Source of the DNA: Chlorobium sp.
GTDB taxonomy: Bacteria > Bacteroidota > Chlorobiia > Chlorobiales > Chlorobiaceae
DNA length: 36,825 nt
Reading direction: 5' to 3'
Assembly: GCA_028277485.1 (NCBI GenBank)
Contig: JANQGE010000019.1
Coordinates: forward strand, 1 to 36,825
Position numbers and translations under genes: made by a program. The number at the start of each line of letters is the position of its first letter. The stretch's first letter is position 1. This document shows positions 23,732 through 33,397 of the stretch, piece after piece. The notes under the pieces are model-generated. The model saw only the letters and a program-made list of their open reading frames with translations, was not told the origin of the DNA and made no database searches.

Positions 23732-24640
23732 CTACTTTTTGCTATACCCCGTTCCTTTCAGATAGCCGCTAAACCGCTCCTGCAGTAAAGCGGCTTTGTT
23801 CATCGTGAGCCTCGTGAGGATATGTAAACCCATGCCTGGCAACGAACGGTAGCGGATTTGCGATTTGGTGCCGTGTGCTGCCCTGATCTTTCGAACCAGT
23901 TTTTCGGCCACCTTTTCCGGCTCTTCTGCAACGACATCCAGAAATTCGCGCGTCTGTTCTGATGTGTCCCGCAGCAGCAGGTCGGTTTTTACGAGACCCG
24001 GGCTTAACTCGTGCACTCCAATCCCTTTCATACCCTGTTCCCGGAGTTCCCGGGCGAGAAAGCGGGTGACAGCGGCAACGCCGAGCTTCGAAGCTTTGTG
24101 CGGTACGCCGGATTGGGAGAGTTGTGCCCCTGCCGATGAGAAACCCATGTTGAAGATGTGATACAACGGAACATCCTCGGATGGCTGGTGACTCATGATG
24201 TCAACGGCAAGCCTGGACATCAGCATGGAACCATAAAGATTTGTCGTACAGGTTTCCAGCATATCAGACGGGTCGATTTCCCACAACGGGGCTTTACGAA
24301 AACCTGCCGTTCCGGCATTGTTGATCCAGCGGTCGATCTGTCCGAGGCGCGTGACAATGAAAGATTTGAAAAGACCGAAGTCATCGGTATTACGCACGTC
24401 ACGGCAAATACCGTAAACTTCTGCGCCCCGGACTCCCGTCTTCAGTGATTCAAGGGCTTTCTCAAGCCGTTCCTGGTCGCGGGCACAGATAACGACCCGG
24501 TCACCCTGGGAAAGGAACTCCCGGGCCAGAACGTATCCCAATCCTTTGCTGCCACCGGTAATAACAATACCCAGACTTTGTTGTGGAGTTTTATGCAACC
24601 TAAGCTGATTGGATTTTTCTCTATAAACCCAAGATAGCAA
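23732..24640 (-). CDS. Short-chain dehydrogenase resembling chlorophyll(ide) b reductase (NOL/NYC1-like)
   Basis: A 302-residue SDR. The cofactor motif TGGSKGLG is at residues 28-35, and NNAG at 107-110. The pattern AREFLSQGDRVVICARD, IDRWINNAGT, HIFNMGFSSAG and VHELSPGLVKTDLLL closely follows plant NOL/NYC1, which reduce the 7-formyl group of chlorophyll b. The C-terminal FLDVVAEEPEKVAEKLV and IRYRSLP also fit that family rather than generic SDRs. The catalytic serine is S168 and the lysine K185, but the tyrosine of YxxxK is histidine (H181, codon CAC). There is no ATG in the N-terminal region; a TTG at 24640 with GGAG just upstream is the proposed start. It is divergent from the 5-oxoprolinase gene. 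bciA lies about 4.5 kb away, in keeping with pigment metabolism. Confidence 0.72.
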   Translation of the reverse strand: MLSWVYREKSNQLRLHKTPQQSLGIVITGGSKGLGYVLAREFLSQGDRVVICARDQERLEKALESLKTGVRGAEVYGICRDVRNTDDFGLFKSFIVTRLGQIDRWINNAGTAGFRKAPLWEIDPSDMLETCTTNLYGSMLMSRLAVDIMSHQPSEDVPLYHIFNMGFSSAGAQLSQSGVPHKASKLGVAAVTRFLARELREQGMKGIGVHELSPGLVKTDLLLRDTSEQTREFLDVVAEEPEKVAEKLVRKIRAAHGTKSQIRYRSLPGMGLHILTRLTMNKAALLQERFSGYLKGTGYSKK

Positions 24641-24737
24641 ATTCTCCGGTCGGCGGTTGCAGAGAAGAAGTGTGTATGGGTTTAATATTCCCGGTTTTCA
24701 TACATTTCTTTACACACCGCAACAAACGTTCCTGCTC

Positions 24738-27700
24738 ATGCTTTCATCATTGCACAACAATGCCGGATGGAACTTTGCCGTTGACCGGGGCGGCACCTTT
24801 ACCGACATAGTGGGTTTTGACCCCGAGGGGAACCTGCACACCCGAAAACTGCTTTCGGTGTCCGGCGGCTATGAAGATGCCGGGATCGAAGGGATCAGAA
24901 ACATCCTGAATCTTTCCCCCGGAGCTCCAATCGATCCTGCTCGAATCGGCTGCATCCGCGTTGGCACCACGGTAGCCACCAATGCGCTGCTGGAAAGGAA
25001 AGGAGTACATGCAGCTCTCTGCATCAGCAAAGGTTTCGAAGACCTGCTTGCGATCGGCAACGGTACGCGTCCGGAACTTTTCAACTTGAAAATACACAAG
25101 CCCGAACCGCTTTACCGGCACGTATCCGGTATCGAAGAGCAAATAGATGCGACGGGAAAAGTTCTTGTTGCACTCGACAGAACCGCCGCGGAAAAGGCGC
25201 TGCTGGAACTGCGTTCCCTTGGATATGACAACCTGGCGATAGTCCTGAAACATTCATGGAAAAATCCCTTTCATGAAAAGCTGCTGGCGCAAATCGCCAG
25301 GGAAAAAGCAGGGTTCCGACATGTTGTCGCTTCTCATGAGGTCATGCCGCTGATCAACTTTCTCAAACGGGGACAGACCACCATGATAGAGGCTTATCTG
25401 GGCCCTGTTCTTTTCAGTTATGCCAATGTGTTAAGGAAATTGGCCGGTCCGGTCAGAGTTGAGTTCATGCAAAGTTCGGGTGGTTTGGCCGGCGCGGATC
25501 TCCTGAGAGCCAAAGACACTATTCTTTCCGGACCGGCAGGAGGCGTTATCGGTTTCGGGAAGCTTTCGGAACAGCTCGGCATCTCGCAATCAATAGGATT
25601 CGATATGGGAGGGACTTCTACCGATGTCTCTCGCTACGATGGTGATTACAACCATGTTTTTGAAAGCTCGGTTGCCGGAGTTCCTTTTTACACGGACATG
25701 CTCGACGTGGAAACCGTTGCTGCAGGAGGAGGCTCGATGCTTCACTTTGACGGGGAACGGCTCCGTGTCGGGCCTGAATCTGCCGGCTCGAGTCCCGGCC
25801 CGGCCTGTTACGGTTTGGGCGGCCCTCTCACGGTTACTGACGCCAACCTGCTGCTCGGCAGGATTATTCCGGAATTCATGCCCCGCGCCTTCGGCATCAC
25901 CCGTGGCCAGAACCTTGACACGATTATAACCCGAGCAAAATTCACCGATCTTGCTGCAAGGGTTGATCAAGCTACCGGCAGAGCGTACACTCCTGAAAAA
26001 CTTGCCGAAGGGTTTCTGCGAATAGCAAACGAGATTATGTGCAGGGCCATGAAAAAAATATCCGTATCACGCGGTTATGACATCCGTCACCATGCCCTCG
26101 TATGTTTCGGCGGCGCAGCACCGCAGCACGCCTGTGATATGGCCCGTGCCCTTGGCATCGGTACCATCATCGTTCCTCCGCTTTCCAGCGTACTTTCCGC
26201 ATACGGCATTGCCGTCGCGGACCGCATGGAACGCACCGCACAGGCTGTCATGCGGCTGTTGGCGCCCGAACTGCTTGCAGTTCTTGCGAAGACGGCACGC
26301 TCCGAAGCCGAACACCTGATAAACAAGCTTCATGAAAAGGGAAACAACTCATCGGTAACGACAAGGATTTTTCTTGACCTCAGGCCAAAAGGAAGCGACA
26401 CATGGCTCTCCATTCAGGCAGCCGAAGGCACGAACACCATCTTTTTCGACAATATGCAGGTCATACTGAAACGATTTCAGGAAGAATATTTCAGCCGGTT
26501 CGGCTTCCGACCGGGTACCGACACGATTGAAGTGGTCAATATGCGCACGGAAGTCACTACGGCCTCCCCTGCCCCGGAAACAAAGTCACATCCTTTGAAC
26601 CGGAGACAGGTCGACGCATCCTCGGCGCTTTTTTCCCGCCTTGTATGGGTTTCCGGGAAGTTCAGGCAAATTCCCGTTTTCGACCGGGCATCTCTGAAAC
26701 CGGGGTACATGCTCGATGGTCCCGCAATGGTTGCTGACGATCAGCTCACTCTTTTTGTCCAAGAAGGTTTTGAGACAGAGGTCGATGCCTTGGGTAATCT
26801 CGTGCTCAGGGACGCAACAGAAAACGAGGTGCGAAGAAAAGAAAAAAACGATGACAGCGACAAAGCCGATCCGGTTATGCTCGAAGTGTTCAACAATCTT
26901 TTCATGAACATAGCCGAACAGATGGGCTATACTCTCTCGAATACCGCTCATTCGGTAAATATGAAAGAGCGGCACGATTTTTCATGTGCCCTGTTCGACA
27001 ACAGCGGCAGGCTTATTGCCCATGCGCCGCACATTCCGGTACACCTCGGCGCCATGGAAGCAACGGTACAGCATATTATCCGTGAAAACAGGCCGCACAT
27101 GCGTGAAGGAGACATGTACCTCGCCAACAATCCGCATCAGGGAGGTTCCCACCTGCCGGACATCACCATAGTCGCCCCTGTCTTTTGCGGGAAAAAAGAA
27201 CCATCCTACTACCTTGCAAACCGCGGACACCATGCTGACATCGGCGGTATAACGCCCGGCTCCATGCCACCGTCGAGCAGGACCATTGATGACGAGGGAA
27301 TCGTCGCCGGAAGTTTCCTGCTTGTCCGCGACGGAACGTTCCGGGAAAAAGAGGTGCTTGCCATGCTCTCATCGGGAAAACATCCCGCGCGCAACCTGGG
27401 CGAAAGAATATCCGACCTCAAGGCCCAGGTTGCGGCCAACAACAAAGGTACAGCGGAACTGCTGAGAATGAATGACGCCTATGGCACGGCGACGGTGCTG
27501 CGCTACATGGACTTCATACGGGAAAACGCACGGAATGCCATGAACCGTGCACTTGAAAAACTTGCCGGCAAGACAGGAAGCTTTACATCGGCCTTTTCGG
27601 ATTTTATGGACAACGGCGCCAAAATCTCGGTCTCCATACGTGTGACCGCCTCGAGAGGAATCCGTCCGGAAATCATAGTGGATTTCAGTGGAACAAGTTC

Positions 27701-28439
27701 CGAGGATCCTGGAAACATCAACGCCCCGGCAGCTGTGACCACGGCGGCTGTGCTCTACACGCTGCGAAGCCTCATTGATGAAGAAATCCCGCTCAATGCC
27801 GGGTGCCTTGAACCGGTGAAAATCATCATCCCTGAAGGCTCTTTGCTTAATCCTTCCCCATGCGCCGCAGTGGCGGTCGGCAACGTGGAAACTTCACAGC
27901 GCATCGTGGACGTGCTGCTTGGCGCACTCGGGAAAGCCGCGGCTTCACAGGGCACCATGAACAATGTTCTTTTCGGAAAACCGGACAATACCGGCGGGCA
28001 GTACTATGAAACCATACCCGGTGGTTCCGGTGCAGGCAAGGGACACGACGGTGCGTCAGGCGTTCAGGTACATATGACAAACACCCGCCTTACCGATCCG
28101 GAAGTGCTTGAACAACGTTTTCCCCAGGTACAGGTTACACATTTCGGCATCAGGAAAGGCTCCGGCGGCCCGGGAAAATGGATGGGCGGCGACGGGACCG
28201 AACGCGCTTTCTTTTTCAACGCGCCCATGTATGTCAGCGTGATTTCCGAACGCAGGCAAACAGCCCCATTCGGCCTCGACGGGGGTGGTGACGGCGCAAA
28301 AGGCATCAACATCCTCATTAGGTCTGACGGTACCGAAATCCCCCTCGGAGACAGGGTGGAGCGGATTTTCAATCCCGGAGAAACAATCCTTATAAAAACC
28401 CCCGGAGGAGGGGGGTATGGAAATGAAAGCATTCTTTAA
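24738..28439 (+). CDS. Fused 5-oxoprolinase / hydantoinase (HyuA-HyuB)
   Basis: A 1233-residue protein fusing the two subunits of the hydantoinase/5-oxoprolinase family in one chain, as in eukaryotic OPLAH. The A half (about 1-700) has the ATPase-fold motifs VDRGGTFTDIVGFD, GTTVATNALLERKG and IGFDMGGTSTDVSRYDG. The B half (about 710-1220) starts with LEVFNNLFMNIAEQMGYTL and has MKERHDFSCALFDNSGRLIA, the HIPVHLGAM and NNPHQGGSHLPD motifs, and ends with a Gly-rich TPGGGGYGNES. Such enzymes hydrolyse 5-oxoproline to glutamate, or hydantoins, with ATP. The length fits the 5-oxoprolinase type. The ATG at 24738 is used; a TTG at 24657 would add a tail unlike the family. The downstream DUF218 gene overlaps it by 23 bases. 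Confidence 0.92.
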   Translation: MLSSLHNNAGWNFAVDRGGTFTDIVGFDPEGNLHTRKLLSVSGGYEDAGIEGIRNILNLSPGAPIDPARIGCIRVGTTVATNALLERKGVHAALCISKGFEDLLAIGNGTRPELFNLKIHKPEPLYRHVSGIEEQIDATGKVLVALDRTAAEKALLELRSLGYDNLAIVLKHSWKNPFHEKLLAQIAREKAGFRHVVASHEVMPLINFLKRGQTTMIEAYLGPVLFSYANVLRKLAGPVRVEFMQSSGGLAGADLLRAKDTILSGPAGGVIGFGKLSEQLGISQSIGFDMGGTSTDVSRYDGDYNHVFESSVAGVPFYTDMLDVETVAAGGGSMLHFDGERLRVGPESAGSSPGPACYGLGGPLTVTDANLLLGRIIPEFMPRAFGITRGQNLDTIITRAKFTDLAARVDQATGRAYTPEKLAEGFLRIANEIMCRAMKKISVSRGYDIRHHALVCFGGAAPQHACDMARALGIGTIIVPPLSSVLSAYGIAVADRMERTAQAVMRLLAPELLAVLAKTARSEAEHLINKLHEKGNNSSVTTRIFLDLRPKGSDTWLSIQAAEGTNTIFFDNMQVILKRFQEEYFSRFGFRPGTDTIEVVNMRTEVTTASPAPETKSHPLNRRQVDASSALFSRLVWVSGKFRQIPVFDRASLKPGYMLDGPAMVADDQLTLFVQEGFETEVDALGNLVLRDATENEVRRKEKNDDSDKADPVMLEVFNNLFMNIAEQMGYTLSNTAHSVNMKERHDFSCALFDNSGRLIAHAPHIPVHLGAMEATVQHIIRENRPHMREGDMYLANNPHQGGSHLPDITIVAPVFCGKKEPSYYLANRGHHADIGGITPGSMPPSSRTIDDEGIVAGSFLLVRDGTFREKEVLAMLSSGKHPARNLGERISDLKAQVAANNKGTAELLRMNDAYGTATVLRYMDFIRENARNAMNRALEKLAGKTGSFTSAFSDFMDNGAKISVSIRVTASRGIRPEIIVDFSGTSSEDPGNINAPAAVTTAAVLYTLRSLIDEEIPLNAGCLEPVKIIIPEGSLLNPSPCAAVAVGNVETSQRIVDVLLGALGKAAASQGTMNNVLFGKPDNTGGQYYETIPGGSGAGKGHDGASGVQVHMTNTRLTDPEVLEQRFPQVQVTHFGIRKGSGGPGKWMGGDGTERAFFFNAPMYVSVISERRQTAPFGLDGGGDGAKGINILIRSDGTEIPLGDRVERIFNPGETILIKTPGGGGYGNESIL

Positions 28440-29010
28440 ACAAACCCTGATTGCGCTTCTCGCAGCAGGTGCCATAGGTGGAACGTTTTTTTTAAGCCTC
28501 GGCTTGCTGGTTTCGCACCACGAAAGCAAACCGGAAAAAGCCGATGTGATTGTCGTGCTGGGAGGTGACAACGGACCTCGAGTTGAAAAAGGCGGTGAGC
28601 TCTACAAAGCCGGATATGCCCCGCATGTCCTGGTAACGGGAATCGACAGCAGGTACTACCGGTCGTCCCGACCCGACTGGCGTGAGCGGCGGCTGAAAGA
28701 ACTTGGAATACCGGAAAAAGCCATCAGCGTCGATACAAAGTCCGAAACAACTTGGGACGAGGCCCTGAACTCGGTAGAAACGATGAAGCAGAAAGGATGG
28801 AGCCGCGCCATTGTGGTAAGCGACCCTCCTCACATGCTCCGCCTTCACTATACATGGAGCAAGGCAGTCGAAGGCTCTTCGAAATCATTTGTTCTTGTTT
28901 CAACAAGACCGGATTGGTGGCAGCCAATGCTCTGGTGGAACAACGAAACCAGCCGCAGGTTTGTCATCAGCGAAGTCCAGAAAAACATCTACTATGCCAT
29001 CGTGCATTAA
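28417..29010 (+). CDS. DUF218/YdcF-SanA-like membrane-anchored protein
   Basis: A 197-residue protein with an N-terminal hydrophobic anchor (about residues 8-32) and a DUF218 domain. Landmarks are ADVIVVLGGDNGPRVEKGGE, LYKAGYAPHVLVTG, the SVDTKSETTWDEA loop and AIVVSDPPHMLR. The family includes SanA, ElyC and YdcF, involved in envelope integrity and peptidoglycan or carrier metabolism, with a Rossmann-like fold. The ATG at 28417 follows GGAGGAGGGGGGT, a ribosome site lying inside the end of the 5-oxoprolinase gene, so the two genes are co-transcribed. The biochemical activity is unknown. Confidence 0.82.
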   Translation: MEMKAFFKQTLIALLAAGAIGGTFFLSLGLLVSHHESKPEKADVIVVLGGDNGPRVEKGGELYKAGYAPHVLVTGIDSRYYRSSRPDWRERRLKELGIPEKAISVDTKSETTWDEALNSVETMKQKGWSRAIVVSDPPHMLRLHYTWSKAVEGSSKSFVLVSTRPDWWQPMLWWNNETSRRFVISEVQKNIYYAIVH

Positions 29011-29117
29011 CAATATTTCTTTGCCAACTTCTCCCCCTTGCCTACTGCCTACTGGTTCCCTCTCGTCACTGCGCGCCAGCGCCCCGATTTCCGATTTTCG
29101 TTTGCCGGCTGGCTACC

Positions 29118-30119
29118 TCAGAACATCGCGTGGTCGCCCAGTTCCTGACCGGCCATTCCCTCCTTCAATACCCGTTTGTAGAAATCCCGCAATATATCAC
29201 TACCGTAAGAAGGGGTTGCATCCGCATCGTAGGTACCGGTTTCCGGATTGAGCAGCAGCATCGACTCCGAACAGTAGTATTTGCCGATACGTGCAAATTC
29301 CGCCTTGTCTTCAAATTTCGGAAAAAGTTTTGCGAAAATGCTCAGAACCGGAATAATGATGTCAAACATCCTGATCGGCATACGTTTGAACTTCGGCTCA
29401 CGGCCCAGAATCTCAAACAGCATCTCCCCCTGTTCTCTCGCTGAAATCGCCTTGCCGGGACCGCCGACGGGAAGAATCTTGTTTTGTCTTTCAGGATCTT
29501 CCAAACAATCAGCCATGAAGCGGGCCAGATCTGCTTCGCTGATCGGCTTGCATGAAGTCTCCCCACTGCCGAACATGACGAAAGGCTTGCCTTTTTTCAC
29601 CGCTTCCACCTGACCGGCAATGGATTTAAAAAATGCCGTCGGGCGCACAATCGAATAGGTCAGACCGGACTCGATCAACTCCTTTTCAAACTTGAGTTTT
29701 GCTTTCTGGAATTCCAGGAGCGGTTTCTGCACGCAGATCGCCGAAAGCAGCAGAAAATGCGTTGCGCCTGCCGCTATGCCGGCATCGAGGGCGTTACGTG
29801 TAGCTTGGTAATCAATGTTCCACGCATCCTTCACTCCTCCTGTACGGGAGGTCAGGCAGGAAACCACCACATCAAAATGCTCACCCCGGATGCCGTTTTT
29901 CAACAGGGAATCCGGATCACTGACATCACCGAGACGCACTTCCGAACCCTTCAGCTCCTGCCGCATCTGACCGGGAGTTGCCGACGCCCCGACTCCGGAT
30001 CGCTCGCGGGCAAAGCTCACCACCTCATGCCCCCTGCCAACCAGTTCACGAACGACAAATTTACCGATGTACCCTGTCGCCCCAACGACAAAAATGCGTT
30101 TCGGCTGTTTTTCCCCCAT
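29118..30119 (-). CDS. bciA: 3,8-divinyl (proto)chlorophyllide a 8-vinyl reductase, BciA type
   Basis: NADPH-dependent reductase of 333 residues that reduces the 8-vinyl group of divinyl (proto)chlorophyllide to ethyl in (bacterio)chlorophyll synthesis. The Rossmann motif VGATGYIG is at residues 12-19. The diagnostic blocks DVVVSCLTSRTGG, LLLSAICVQKPLLEFQKAKL, TYSIVRPTAFFKSIAGQVE, VGGPGKAISAREQGEMLF and EGMAGQELGDH match BciA and plant DVR proteins almost residue for residue. The ATG at 30119 was chosen over a GTG six bases upstream because of the GAGAGGCGG ribosome site. It lies 34 bases after the hsdM stop on the same strand, so it may be read from the methylase transcript. Confidence 0.95.
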   Translation of the reverse strand: MGEKQPKRIFVVGATGYIGKFVVRELVGRGHEVVSFARERSGVGASATPGQMRQELKGSEVRLGDVSDPDSLLKNGIRGEHFDVVVSCLTSRTGGVKDAWNIDYQATRNALDAGIAAGATHFLLLSAICVQKPLLEFQKAKLKFEKELIESGLTYSIVRPTAFFKSIAGQVEAVKKGKPFVMFGSGETSCKPISEADLARFMADCLEDPERQNKILPVGGPGKAISAREQGEMLFEILGREPKFKRMPIRMFDIIIPVLSIFAKLFPKFEDKAEFARIGKYYCSESMLLLNPETGTYDADATPSYGSDILRDFYKRVLKEGMAGQELGDHAMF

Positions 30120-30153
30120 ATTCACCGCCTCTCAATTGTCATCTGCAGCTTCC

Positions 30154-31671
30154 CTACTCCATTATCGATGCATGTGCTTGTTCAACAGTGTTTTGGGTTT
30201 TTCCATTGACCGTTTCCATGATTTCCCGGAAACTTCCCAAGCCTGCTTCGATATTCTCAATGATTTCATTAGCCAGAATATCAGGATCGGGCAGATTATC
30301 CAAGTCTGCCAGACTTTTGTCTTTAAGCCAGAAAATATCAAGATTGGTTTTATCTATCGCAACGATCTCCTCATAGGTAAACTTACGCCATCTGCCTTCC
30401 GGATTTTCCTCTGACCAGGTTTCCACCCTGTTGTGGCGGTTTGCAGGACTGTAGCAGGTGATGAAATCCTGCAAGTCATCCAACGTCATGGCTTTCTTTT
30501 TCAAGGTGTGATGCACGTTAGTACGGTAATCGTAAATCCACACTTCTTTTGTCTGCGGGGCTTTCGAGGCTGTTTTATTATCGAAAAACAACACATTGGC
30601 CTTGACGCCCGGCCTGTAGAATATCCCGGTAGGCAGTCTTAAAATCGTATGCAGATCAGTGGTTCTGAGCAGTTCTTTCCGCACCGTTTCACCTGCGCCG
30701 CCTTCAAACAGAACATTGTCGGGCAGAACAACGGCCGCTTTGCCGTTGGCGGCCAACATTGTTCGAATATGCTGTAAAAAGTTCAACTGTTTGTTAGAAG
30801 TGGTTGTCCAAAAATCCTGACGGTTGTATACCAAATCTTCCTGCTCACCTTCCTCGTTGGTAAAGGTCATGCTGCTTCTCTTGCCAAATGGTGGATTTGC
30901 AAGCACATAATCGAAGCGTCTGCCTTCATCGGCAACCAAAGCATCTGCCGGGGAAATGAACGTTTGTCCATCTATTTCACCAATATTATGCAGAAACATG
31001 TTCATCAAGCACATTCTGCGCGTACTGACCACAATTTCGTTGCCATAAAAGGTTCTGTGTTTCAAAAACTCTTTTTGCTCCCGACTGAGATCGTTGTTGG
31101 CGACAATATGGTTGTAAACCGCCAAAAAGAATCCCCCTGTCCCGCAAGCAGGGTCTGCGACGGTTTTGTTGGGTTCAGGCCGCACGCATTTCACCATCGC
31201 TTTAATCAAGGCTCTCGGTGTAAAATATTGCCCTGCCCCGCTTTTGGTATCTTCCGCGGTTCTCTGTAGCAAACCTTCATAGATTTTACCTTTCAGGTCC
31301 GTTCCCATTAAGCTCCACTTTTCTTTATCCAACATGTCGATAATCTTGTAGAGCTTGGCAGGGTCTTGAATTTTATTTTGTGACTTGATGAAAATCTGCC
31401 CTAAAATGCCTCCGGCATTTGAGAGTTCACGCAAAATGCAGGTGTAACGGGTGTCGAGTGCAGCCCCTTTTTTCATTTTAAGGCGATTCCAGTCACAATC
31501 TTCGGGCACAGAAATTTCCCGATTGTATGGTGGCCGAGAAAATTCGTCTACCATTTTCAGGAACAGCAAATAGGTGAGTTGCTCCAGATAGTCACCATAT
31601 CCAACACCGTCGTCTCTCAAAACATTGGCGAAACTCCACACCTTTGCCACTATACCCGATTCGTTACCCAT
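30154..31671 (-). CDS. hsdM: Type I restriction-modification DNA methyltransferase subunit HsdM
   Basis: A 505-residue N6-adenine DNA methylase. An N-terminal helical HsdM domain (VWSFANVLRDDGVGYGDYLE) precedes the catalytic domain with the SAM-binding motif ADPACGTGGF (about residues 172-181) and the adenine site NPPFG (259-263). GQYFTPRALI, typical of HsdM, is present. HsdS, encoded 250 bases upstream on the same strand, gives DNA specificity. No HsdR gene is present in the window, so the pair may act only as a methylase here. The ribosome site is weak (GGGAAATAGCTT). Confidence 0.93.
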   Translation of the reverse strand: MGNESGIVAKVWSFANVLRDDGVGYGDYLEQLTYLLFLKMVDEFSRPPYNREISVPEDCDWNRLKMKKGAALDTRYTCILRELSNAGGILGQIFIKSQNKIQDPAKLYKIIDMLDKEKWSLMGTDLKGKIYEGLLQRTAEDTKSGAGQYFTPRALIKAMVKCVRPEPNKTVADPACGTGGFFLAVYNHIVANNDLSREQKEFLKHRTFYGNEIVVSTRRMCLMNMFLHNIGEIDGQTFISPADALVADEGRRFDYVLANPPFGKRSSMTFTNEEGEQEDLVYNRQDFWTTTSNKQLNFLQHIRTMLAANGKAAVVLPDNVLFEGGAGETVRKELLRTTDLHTILRLPTGIFYRPGVKANVLFFDNKTASKAPQTKEVWIYDYRTNVHHTLKKKAMTLDDLQDFITCYSPANRHNRVETWSEENPEGRWRKFTYEEIVAIDKTNLDIFWLKDKSLADLDNLPDPDILANEIIENIEAGLGSFREIMETVNGKTQNTVEQAHASIME

Positions 31672-31924
31672 AAGCTATTTCCCATTTTTATTATTACGCA
31701 GGGGCGCAATGTCTCCGCCTTTCATCCAGACCATCGCATGCTCCACCAATATATTTTTGAAAAATATCGTTTTTCCTCAATAATACGTCAAAAAGTACAT
31801 CTAACATCCACTCAATGCGTACCGGCGTGCTCCAGTGGTCGATGCCAACAGTGTTCGTTTATGATAATCTGCACGGGCTATTTTTTTTTGTGTTTCCTTT
31901 TATTGCTCTCCTTTTAAACTTTTC
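31672..31924 (-). other. 253-base gap between hsdS and hsdM
   Basis: This is longer than usual for an hsd operon. On the minus strand it holds two purine-rich stretches near the hsdS end and a small open stretch before hsdM (MVWMKGGDIAPLRNNKNGK), too short to call a gene. No hairpin of terminator strength was seen. Confidence 0.3.
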
Positions 31925-33397
31925 CTAAAGATTTTTAGTGATTCTTATTCTGATTTTTCCCAACAGCCTCTCAGTCGGTTCCCAATCCGGTTCCCTGCGA
32001 CAAGCCGCCAGCTCGGCTTCACTCAGGAGCTTGCCCTCAAAAGCTTTTTTGAGAATGCTTTGGCGCAAGGCTTCGGCTTTTTCCAGGCCTTTTTTTATGT
32101 TGAGCTGGATGTTATCGCAAACAGAAAGGCGGGATTCGATTTCCCGGACTATTTGTATTTGCTCTTTCAGCGAACAAAGGGCAACCGGAACATCTCTCAT
32201 ATTATCCAAGCTGAGAACAGGCCGTCCCATTCCATACACTAATCCGTCTATTAGCTTACCGCCGCTTCCGGCAGCCTGAAAATAATGGTGTAAGTACGGA
32301 CCGACCTCTTTTTTTACGTACTTCAAAAGCGCAACCGATTGACTAACATACGCTTTATCAATCTCAAAGTCTACCAAAGCAACTTTGCCCACGTTAGCTC
32401 CTGTAATGGTCATCAACAAGTCACCTTTCTCGACCAAGCGCCTTTTTGCGCCTATATCATCAGGCAGATCAACGAAAGCCGCCTCTTTTATTCGTAATTT
32501 GTTTGTTTTAATGTCCTGAGTTCTTATGAAATACGCCCCTCTATCAGCGTAGAACTTTTTCCAATCTCTTGAACCGCTCGTCACGTCATAAATAAGTCCA
32601 TTATTTTTTACCCATACCCACCCGTCCGGAAGACTTCCCAGTCGATCCTTTTCCAAGACGGTTAATTTATTTACCTCCTTGTGGGCCCGAGGTTTATTCG
32701 GCCTCTTGCCGACCTTGCCGTTTTTCTGCCATTCGACTAACGAGAGCTCCCATTCTTTCAACTGCGTTTCATAATGTTGTGTGCGTTCTTTCTTGATTTG
32801 GTCCAACAAATCATCAGCAGAAGGCAAATCTTTCTGCATCTCTCGCCATTCTTTCGTCAACTCGCCTTCAAACGCTTTTTTCAAAACAGCCTGGCGGTAG
32901 ATATTCAGTTTTTCTTCGGCAGTCCTGAGGTTAGCTATCCCGTTATCAAGCTCGCTGAAGAGTTGCTCTATTTTGGCTGCAATGATGTGTTGTTCGAGAA
33001 GGGGTGCGATAGGGAATTCCTGCTTTTCTATATGCTGGTAATGCCGTGCATAACCCTTATCCTTAATTTTATGAACCAGAACCCGGGTTAAGTATTCTAA
33101 ATACTTGGGCAGTAAAAACTCTTTTGGCTGCAGCACTTTCGTGCCGTCCGCGCCGGGAGCAAATGGGAAATTTATCAGCTTAACTACTTTAGTATGATCG
33201 CCAAATACAATTACCGGCAGCCTGCATTTCAGAATTTTACTTTTGTCATTGGTATAACCGCCTATTGACTCTTGGCCTTGGTCAATTACCGCAATTTTTC
33301 CTTTAGGCAGGTACTCCTTCTGTTTGAGCTTATGTTTTGAAGTAGAGATTTTATCGACTACATCTTTATATTTCATCACAACCCAACCAGCTCTCAT
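31925..33397 (-). CDS. hsdS: Type I restriction-modification specificity subunit HsdS
   Basis: A 490-residue DNA specificity subunit with two target-recognition domains (about residues 1-135 and 255-430). Two related conserved helical regions follow them: AAKIEQLFSELDNGIANL with RQAVLKKAFEGELTKEW, and REIESRLSVCDNI with RQSILKKAFEGKLLSEAEL. These set the distance between the two half-sites. The two domains look unrelated, as expected for a bipartite asymmetric target. The ATG at 33397 shares its A with a TAA stop on the same strand (TAATG), implying a coupled upstream gene that is now missing or degraded. The target sequence cannot be predicted by eye. Confidence 0.92.
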   Translation of the reverse strand: MRAGWVVMKYKDVVDKISTSKHKLKQKEYLPKGKIAVIDQGQESIGGYTNDKSKILKCRLPVIVFGDHTKVVKLINFPFAPGADGTKVLQPKEFLLPKYLEYLTRVLVHKIKDKGYARHYQHIEKQEFPIAPLLEQHIIAAKIEQLFSELDNGIANLRTAEEKLNIYRQAVLKKAFEGELTKEWREMQKDLPSADDLLDQIKKERTQHYETQLKEWELSLVEWQKNGKVGKRPNKPRAHKEVNKLTVLEKDRLGSLPDGWVWVKNNGLIYDVTSGSRDWKKFYADRGAYFIRTQDIKTNKLRIKEAAFVDLPDDIGAKRRLVEKGDLLMTITGANVGKVALVDFEIDKAYVSQSVALLKYVKKEVGPYLHHYFQAAGSGGKLIDGLVYGMGRPVLSLDNMRDVPVALCSLKEQIQIVREIESRLSVCDNIQLNIKKGLEKAEALRQSILKKAFEGKLLSEAELAACRREPDWEPTERLLGKIRIRITKNL

